Source: Proteles cristata cristata (Eukaryota; Chordata; Mammalia; Carnivora; Hyaenidae). From it: a stretch of DNA of 64,000 nt. The position numbers and the translations under genes were made by a program. The stretch covers positions 1-64,000 of the forward strand of contig JAESUZ010002881.1 in the NCBI GenBank assembly GCA_017311185.1, read 5' to 3'. Shown here in pieces: positions 57,286 through 64,000 of the stretch (position 1 is the first letter of the stretch; each line of letters starts with the position of its first letter). The notes under the pieces were generated by a model. It made no database searches. It saw nothing but the letters and a program-made list of their open reading frames with translations, and had not been told where the DNA came from.

Positions 57286-57575
57286 ACAAAAAGACGGATA
57301 TCATATATTTTTATTGCTATGTGGAATTCGAAAAAGTTAACAGAAGACCATAGTGGAAGGGAAGGAAAAAGAAGTTACAAATAGAGAGGGAGTCAAACCA
57401 TGAGACTCTTAAATATAGAGAACAAACTGAGGGTTGATGGGGGCTGGAGGAGAAGGGGGCAGGGAAAATGGGTGATGGGCATTCCCGAAACCAAGACTAC
57501 ACTATATACACTGTAAGCTAGCTAACTTGACAAGAAATTATTAATACATAAATTTTTAAAAAATAATAAAATAAA
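57286..57575 (+). mobile_element. L1 3' end fragment, plus strand
   Basis: GACGGATATCATATATTTTT, then TCAAACCATGAGACTCTTAA, CAAACTGAGGGTTGATGGGG and an A-rich tail are a sense L1 3' UTR of the older carnivore type. A short internal loss is visible after GGGTGATGGGCATT. Confidence 0.9.
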
Positions 57576-58744
57576 AATAAACAAATGCTTGTTATTTGTT
57601 GGTTCTGGTATAGGCTCCTTACAAGTGTTTCTAAGGATCTAGTAGTTTAACGTGTAGAGAAAAGACATTAAAATTTGATTTTATGGAAATTGATTTTTAT
57701 ATTTTATTGTATATCAGGTAAATCTAAAAATATATATAAAACATTAAAATAATGAACTTCTTTATATTCTCTTCTACACAAAACTGTCAGTAATTTTTGT
57801 CTTTCTTTCTACGGATTTGCATTGTAATGATTCTATAAATCTTTCTTAACTCCTGCAAGGATGGTTGATCTTTAGAATGCCATTGAAAATGAACTTGTAG
57901 GACAGGTAATTCCTATGTGGCAAACCTATTTGCACACTGCCATCAGCATGCAATGACAAGATATAAAAACTGTCAGAGCAATTCATGTGAAGAACATCAC
58001 ACCAAATAACATCATAGAGGACCTGTGTAACCAATAACACATTTTTCCTGATCTCTTTAATGCTATACATGTAATAAATTATTCACTTGATTGTATACTA
58101 TAAATCTACATTTTATTCAAACCACGCCACATGTTCATCTAAACAATAAACACATACACACACCACAAAGTTTCCAGTGCATTAAGTTCTAGAGAGAAGA
58201 AATATGAGACACAGGCAGAACTGGAGACTCCCTGATAGAGCAAGCCTTTATTAACCCCTGGCACCGCTGCAGTAGTTCTAGCCAGCAATTCCACAGACAC
58301 TTAAATCTAAATTAGTTAATGGTCCTTGTCAGCAGCCTGCAGTTCTAGGGATGCTGCAAAGTATTTTCTTTCTTCCAGTCACAGAGAGCCTTGAGTAGAA
58401 TGAAGGATATTGCGGAAGTAGGGCATGTGTCATCAATGAAATATTTTGGATCTCTAATGTACATCTCCTAGAAACCATTATTAATCCCAGGTTCCTCAGC
58501 CTGAAAATCTAGTAGCTGCCAAAAGGAAATAGTGGTAGTGGCACTCGGTAGAGCAACCGAGGCTTAAAAGGTAAATGTCTTCAAGGCATGGACAATTGAT
58601 AGCTAGAGCTCAAACTAAAATTTCTACTACTGACTATAAGCCTATTTTAAAACAAAACTAAATTTCAAAAAAGGCAAGGACTTTATTATATCACAGAATC
58701 TAGTGACACATGTCTACCTATGGAAAAGGAAGTATATATTCTGG
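57576..58744. other. Unassigned sequence
   Basis: No gene is seen. Bases 58200-58320 have a faint LTR-like layout on the minus strand (AATAAAGGCTTGCTCTATCA), which I could not substantiate. Confidence 0.4.
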
Positions 58745-58915
58745 TGTGTAATCTTGAGCAAGTTACTGAACATTTTTAATTCCAGTTTCTTCTTCTATAA
58801 AATGAGGATTTAATGCATTAATTACAGGATTGTTATGAGTAAATATTTTATGTATTTTTAATGCCTTAGAGCAGTGCCTGGCATGTAATGTATGTGATAT
58901 AAGTACATGGTAAAT
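58745..58915 (+). mobile_element. MIR SINE, sense
   Basis: A clear MIR core and 3' part: TCTTGAGCAAGTTACTGAAC, TTCTTCTTCTATAAAATGAG, GATTGTTATGAGTAAATATT, then TAGAGCAGTGCCTGGCATGT. This is the best preserved MIR in the window. Confidence 0.88.
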
Positions 58916-59016
58916 CAAAAGAGAGTTGAGAAAGCTAATCAGAAAGTTCACTTCAAATACCTGTTTCACTAAGAAGATGGCATGAGGCAAATGGTTAATA
59001 AGAGTAGTTATCTCAT

Positions 59017-59212
59017 GGGGCACCTGGGTGGCTCAGTTGGTTAAGCGTTCAACTTTGACTCAGGTCATGATTTCACAGTTCATGGGTTCAAGCCCGATGT
59101 AGGGGTCTGGACCGACATCTCAGAGTCTGGAGTCTACTTCAGATTCTGTGTCTGCCCCTACTTTGCTCATGCTCTGTCTCTCTCTATCAAAAATAAATAA
59201 GCATTAAAAAAT
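59017..59212 (+). mobile_element. CanSINE directly upstream of a truncated L1
   Basis: The complete head GGGGCACCTGGGTGGCTCAG is present, with a body lacking the young-type features. Its A-rich end runs without spacer into L1 ORF2 sequence at about 59213. No clear separate target duplication was found. Confidence 0.93.
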
Positions 59213-59240
59213 AAACTCAAAATGGATAAAGAACCTGAAC

Positions 59241-60059
59241 GTGAGACAGGAAACCATCAAAACCCTAGAAGAGAAAGCAGAAAATAACTTCCTTGACCTC
59301 TACCGCAGCAATTTCTTACTTGACACATCCCCAAAAGCAAAAGAATCAAGAGCAAAAATCAACTATTGGGACCTCATCAAGATTAAAAGCTTCTGCACAG
59401 CAAAGGAAACAATCCATAAAACTAATAGGCAACCAACGGAATGGGAAAAGATAGTTGCAAATGACATATCAGATAAAGGGTTAATATCCAAAATCTATAA
59501 AGAACTCACCAAACTCCACACCCGAAAAACAAACAACCCTGTGTAGAAATGGGCAGAGGATATGAACAGACTCTTCTCCAAAGAGGACATCCAGATGGCC
59601 AACAGACACATGAGAGGATGCTCATCATCCCTTCTCATCAGAGAAATACAAATCAAAACCACACTGAGATACCACCTCACACCAGCCAGAGTGGCTAAAA
59701 TGAGCAAATCAGAGGACTCTAGATGCTGGTGAGGATGTGGAGAAATGGGCACCCACCTACACTGTTGGTGGGAATGTAAACTGGTGCAGCCCTTCTGGAA
59801 AACAGTGTGGAGGTTCCTCAGAAAATTAACAATAGAACTCCCCTATGGCCCAGCAATAGCACTGTTAGGAATTTACCCAAGGGATATAAGAGTGCTGATT
59901 CATAGGAGCACATGTACCCCAATGTTCATGGCAGCACTCTCAATAATAGCCAAAACATGGAAAGAGCCTAAGTGTCCATCAATGGATGAATGGATCAAGA
60001 AGATGTGGTTTATCTATACGATGGAATACTACATGGCAATGAGAAAGAATGAAATCTGA
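59241..60059 (+). pseudogene. L1 copy 5 ORF2 C-terminal region
   Basis: Two pieces in the same frame (59241-59546 and 59745-60059) are split by stops including TAG 59544-59546. The second carries the Cys-rich C-terminal motif [20 protein letters not shown] and ends with FIYTMEYYMAMRKNEI and TGA. The C-terminal domain is thought to bind RNA and is needed for retrotransposition. No start is implied. Confidence 0.92.
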
Positions 60060-60361
60060 CCATATGTAGCAACATGGATGGACCTTGAGGGTGTTAAGCT
60101 GAGCGAAATAAGTCAGGCAGAGAAGGACAATACCATATGTTTGCACTTATAGGAGGATTAGGAGGAACTTAACAGAGGACCATGGGGGAGAAGAAGGGGG
60201 GAAATAGTGGGAGAGAGAGAGAGAGAGGCAAACCATGAGAGACTCTTGAATGCTGAGAACAAACTGAGTACAGACGGGTGTGGGGGGGGAGGGGGAAGAT
60301 GGGCATGGAGGAGGGCGCTTGTGGGGATGAGCACTGGGTGTTATATGGAAACTAACTTGAC

Positions 60362-60367
60362 AATAAA
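60362..60367 (+). promoter_or_regulatory. L1 copy 5 polyadenylation signal AATAAA
   Basis: AATAAA is followed by TATTTGT and poly(A), identical in context to L1 copy 4. Confidence 0.75.
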
Positions 60368-60384
60368 CTATTTGTAAAAAAAAA

Positions 60385-61581
60385 AATTAAAAACTATCTT
60401 TCTGCTTTTAAGTAAACATTCTCATAAAGTCTTGCCCATCCTCCAAGTGTAAACCATCCCCCCCCCCAGACACATGTACACACACTACATAAGACTGACC
60501 TAGAAGAGGGTATAACAAGTTCTGCCTATGTAATTTATATGTTTCAGAAAGAGGCTATGACAGTAACTTCCAAAGGTTAAAACAAAATTTTTGTATCATT
60601 TTTTACCTAAGACTAATATGAAGAAATATACTTATGTCATTACGCAGCATGAATATACAAACTTTCACATGCAAATAAATGAAACTTAAATAAAAGTGTA
60701 TTACTGATTCTATATGTATTTTTTCCCTTTCTTTCTGTTTTTACTTTTCAATATTCCCCCCTTTCCTTCCTTCTTTCTCTCCTTTCTTATTCTCATTCTT
60801 TCTCTCTTCTTTCTTTCATTATTCTTTACTTTTTCCTCTTTTATTTCTTTCTTCAGCTGAACCAACTAAATTAATATCATGACAAATAAAAATAGATCAT
60901 GACCCTCATATAGAAAACATTGTTTTGGCGAACTGACTAGGTATAAAATGGCATTTTTTACCCAATAACCAGTTAAATCAAGAAAAATGTGGAGTGCCAA
61001 GGAATAAAAAAGGAATTAAAAAGTAGGTTTGGGATAAAGACACAGTTCTTACTGTATTGAGGGACTATAATAGCTGACGCTAGAGTAGAGAATTTGTAGA
61101 GCCAGGAAGATTTACAATAGAAAGAGAATAATTGAAAATATCAAATTGATACATTTTAATTTCACCCTTAATTAATGTTCCTTTGCACTCTTCTCCTACT
61201 AAGGCTAAATCATAAATTTTATCACCTCTAGCTGAAAGACATAGAATTGCGATGTCTTTAACAAGATAATAGAGTTGAAAAATCCATCTTTAAACAAAGA
61301 CATCATCTTTTAATTTACTTCATGCTTCATTAGTAAATCTTGAAACAGAATTGAGAAAATAAGTCATAAATTCTTTACTATAAAAGAGATAATGTGTCTG
61401 AGATTCAGGATTAACCATGGACTTTGACTAGTGAGGAAGAAAAATATGAGATATTGCCCAATTCTATTATATCTATGATTTAGGATATGAGAAAAATGTC
61501 CAAATCCCTCTTTTATGTGTCTTGGTTCTCAGAGATGACATTTCTATTCTTAGTGGTTCTAGATAGCATGGGGTGAATTTA
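60385..61581. other. Unique sequence with a pyrimidine tract
   Basis: No gene is seen. A T/C-rich low-complexity stretch at about 60717-60857 (TTTC, TTCC units) is the only structured part. Confidence 0.55.
60717..60857 (+). repeat. Pyrimidine-rich low-complexity tract
   Basis: Imperfect CTTT, TTCC and CTTTT units over about 140 bp. Confidence 0.8.
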
Positions 61582-61596
61582 AGAAAATATAGATAA

Positions 61597-61803
61597 GGGG
61601 CACCTGGGAGGTTCAGTTGGTTAATCATCTGGCTCCAGGTTTCAGTTCAGGTCAAAATTTCATGGTTCGTTAGATCGGGCCCCGTGAGTCAGGCTGTGTA
61701 CTGACAGGGCAAATCCTACTTGGGATTTTTTCTCTTTCCCTCTCTCTCTGCCCCTCCCCAGCTCTCTCCTTCTCATAATAAATAAATAAATTTCAAAAAA
61801 ATT
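61597..61803 (+). mobile_element. CanSINE, diverged, plus strand
   Basis: The head GGGGCACCTGGGAGGTTCAG, a shortened body and an (AAAT)n tail are present. AGAAAATATAGATAA at 61582-61596 and AGAAAATATAAATAA at 61804-61818 flank it with one mismatch. Confidence 0.94.
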
Positions 61804-61818
61804 AGAAAATATAAATAA

Positions 61819-63054
61819 CAGCAGAGATAAGAAGATGATGAAGATTGTATAAGAAAGCATTAAGGATTGAGTTGCATAATCCTTAAATTATATGCATTCT
61901 AGGTAACTCAGAGCTAGGTTTAGGTCCAGAGAGCCTACTATTTAAACTTTTATGAAAGTGGATGTCCTGAACCAAGAGAATGATTGGAAAACATTATAAT
62001 GTTCCTATAAGAACTAGAGAAAGTCTTTGACTTCCAAGGAACAGCCAATAGACTCTACCAAGCTCAGGGAGATCAATTAACAGCAATCTCATAAACCAAC
62101 TGTGAATGCTAAAGAATGTCCTGAGACCCCTCACTTCTCAAAGACAATCAAACCACCTACACTCAAGGACTAGAATGAAGCCTTAAAGGACAAGATAAGG
62201 CCAACATCTAATGATCATAAAAGTCCTTTCTACATTCCCTCAGATGCCAGTTTAGAGAAAAGCAATAACAATTATTCTCTGAGAACTAAAGGTTGTGCAA
62301 GTTATAATGTAAATTTATTAGAGCTGACAAGATTGTATATTGGACAGGACTAAATTTCCCCCTGAACCCAAACATATGACTCATGAATTTGTGGCCAATT
62401 TTGTTGAGACAAAAGACCAGCAATTTCTCTACAAAGATGAGTTGGAGTATGATATATTTTGAGACTTCACACATAGTCTCAGTTAAATTTTGCAGATCAT
62501 ATTTAATACTCAAGCCCATACATTGAAATAAAGTTAATATTCCATAAAAAGCATTTAGGCCTATTGTCATTTTCAATTTCCTTTTGTTAATAAAGCTTAG
62601 TACCAGATGTATAAATTCTCCATTTAGTATGTTTTTCTCCCAAATAAAAAGGATTACCTTCAAGACTGCTCAGATGGCTAATCCACTTATGCTGGGTTTT
62701 GCTGCTAATCTTTTGCTTATTTTCTTGCATGTTCTAAAAAGAATGCTACTACTGAGAATTATACTGATGGAATGGATTCTAATAAGCCATAGGGTGTTTT
62801 CCTTTGCCTTCGGTCAAGACTGAAAACATATTCTAAAATATAGTTATTTGCCAAAATTGTTAATGTATATCTCAAAATTTATAATTCATTAATTTTGCTA
62901 CTGACTATGCTGACAATCTAAACACAGGAATATTTGGAAGATGAGTGCCATCTCAATATCAATAGCCCCTTTTATATCCTACTATTCTTTTAACAAATTC
63001 ATTAAAATAATACATGTTTGTATTGGTACTAAGCCTCTAACCTTTTTTTCTTAA
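61819..63054. other. Unassigned sequence
   Basis: No known repeat was recognised. A 125-codon open frame on the minus strand at 62286-62663 is the longest non-repeat frame of the region, but it has no recognisable domain and fits chance in AT-rich DNA. Confidence 0.45.
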
Positions 63055-63265
63055 TTAAGATTTTTATTTTTATTTTTTTGAGAAAGAGTATGTGAGTGAG
63101 GAAGGGACAGAGAGAGGGGGAGAAAGAGAATCCCAAGCAGGCTTCCAACTTTTAGTATGGAGCCTGGGAGGCTGACATGGGGCTCAAACTCACGACTATG
63201 GGATTAAGACCTGAGTTGAAATCGAGAAGTGGATGCTTAATCAACTGAGCCACTCTGGCATTTCT
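63055..63265 (-). mobile_element. CanSINE, diverged, minus strand
   Basis: The body CCCAAGCAGGCTTCCAAC and ACATGGGGCTCAAACTCACG and the head GAGCCACTCTGGCATTTC identify the family. No clear duplication was found. Confidence 0.9.
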
Positions 63266-63529
63266 CTGTTTTTTTTAACATGACATTTTAGACAAAAATA
63301 TGAGCTGCAAATGCACTTTTCATTCTTCACGTTGAGTCACATGGGATAGATTCATGACTTGTAGCATCTTTCTAGCATAAAAAGCTTGCAAGTCCACAAA
63401 GGCAAACACACTCCTAAAAATACAGACACAGATTTCAAAAGTTCACGTCTAAATGAGTTGTGAGATCAGGATTACATTATTAGATCATGGAGCAAGGAAA
63501 GATAATACTGAGAAGGTCACCATTTAGGT

Positions 63530-63860
63530 AGTGAACTGCATTTATGAAGGAACAGACAGCAGATATTTGGTATTTTACAGGCAAGAGAAAAAGCCAGCAG
63601 CAAGGGCCTCAAATGAGATAGTTACTGGTGTGTTTGAAGACTGGCAAAGATGTTGTGTTGCTGGTTTGGAATGATGGTCAGAGTGGTGAGAGTAGAGGTA
63701 GCTAAGTACCATATTGTGCCATCTCTGGCTTTTATCACTGAGGATTTTGAACAAAGTAACATGTGTTACCGTAATCAGTGTGACAACTTTATTAAGAAAA
63801 GATTGAAATGCAGAAGACAGGATATCAGTGGGATGCTATTACATTTCCCAAATAATTGAA
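63530..63860 (-). mobile_element. L2 LINE remnant, antisense
   Basis: AGCAGCAAGGGCCTCAAATG, then GGTCAGAGTGGTGAGAGTAG and TCTGGCTTTTATCACTGAGG fit the antisense L2 block order (AGCAAGTGCAAAGGCCC, GGTAGGAGATGAGG, GGACTTTGGCTTTTACTCTGAG). Confidence 0.6.
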
Positions 63861-64000
63861 AGGAGTCTATTGGAAAGTTAGCATTTAGTTCCACAATTTC
63901 CTACTTTTCCTTTTAATTTTAAAAAAATTTATGATGTATCCATTTATTAAATTACATCTTTAAATGATCACATATATTTTTTCATGCACATACTTCTGAT

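Larger units (their letters stand above)
59213..60384 (+). mobile_element. LINE-1 copy 5, young felid type, 5'-truncated
   Basis: The copy covers the last part of ORF2 from about AACTCAAAATGGATAAAGAA, then the 3' UTR (60060 to about 60375) with AATAAA and poly(A). It supplies the C-terminal region missing from copy 4. The 3' UTR matches the copies at 20.2 and 42.7 kb closely. Confidence 0.95.

Noticed and set aside
62286..62663. 125-codon open frame on the minus strand
   Set aside because: It has no recognisable domain, lies in AT-rich unassigned DNA and has no splice or promoter context. Its length is compatible with chance given the number of frames scanned.

Overview
The window is 64 kb of mammalian nuclear DNA, almost certainly from a felid (cat family). 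The diagnostic signal is many carnivore tRNA-Lys-derived CanSINEs whose heads begin GGGGCGCCTGGGTGGC and whose bodies carry the cat-type GCTCTGTGCTGAC and CTCAGAGCCTGGAGCCTG segments, not the dog-type body. Carnivore LINE-1 copies with the matching 3' UTR are present as well. I find no host protein-coding gene, no exon series, no CpG island and no functional RNA gene. The window reads as an AT-rich gene desert built from layered transposable elements.

Layout: 1-3.2 kb, three young CanSINEs in AT-rich unique sequence. 3.2-10.5 kb, a nearly full-length L1 on the minus strand, interrupted by a CanSINE and by a solo retroviral LTR with target-site duplication. 10.5-15.7 kb, unique sequence, one old CanSINE, TA/GATA microsatellites and a decayed antisense L2 LINE broken by L1 ends. 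15.7-19.6 kb, a second minus-strand L1 with both ends but about 2 kb of ORF2 missing. 19.6-25.5 kb, MIRs, truncated L1 3' ends (one with a candidate 3' transduction), CanSINEs, and GATA, GAAA and TA microsatellites. 25.5-29.7 kb, a plus-strand L1 with 5' UTR, ORF1 and endonuclease remnants, about 3 kb missing from ORF2, and three nested CanSINEs. 29.7-38.2 kb, mostly unique sequence with two CanSINEs and an L1 3' piece. 38.25-42.9 kb, the best-preserved L1 (plus strand): readable ORF1, endonuclease and reverse transcriptase, killed by a CanSINE, one frameshift, five stops and a 3' deletion of about 1 kb. 42.9-47.5 kb, an MLT1-like LTR, a long TA tract, two stacked CanSINEs and a 5'-truncated L1. 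47.5-59 kb, mostly unique or ancient sequence (MIR, L2, old L1) with scattered CanSINEs. 59-60.4 kb, a CanSINE joined to a young L1 3' half. 60.4-64 kb, unique sequence, two CanSINEs and an L2 remnant.

Relative ages can be read from nesting. L2 and MIR are the base layer. Carnivore L1s sit in and around them, and the youngest CanSINE type (TGGCTTAGTCGG A box, CTGACTGCCAGCTCAG body, CCTAGAAATAAATAAA tail) has inserted into at least three L1s, often with 11-17 bp target duplications still perfect. The elements have no joint function beyond the known dependence of SINEs on L1 machinery. I found no evidence for an undescribed biological system. The items most worth checking are the solo LTR, a 35-bp SINE target duplication, the candidate L1 3' transduction, and repeated internal loss of ORF2 in three L1 copies. 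Family names and boundaries rest on recognition by eye and on internal comparison of copies, with no database search.
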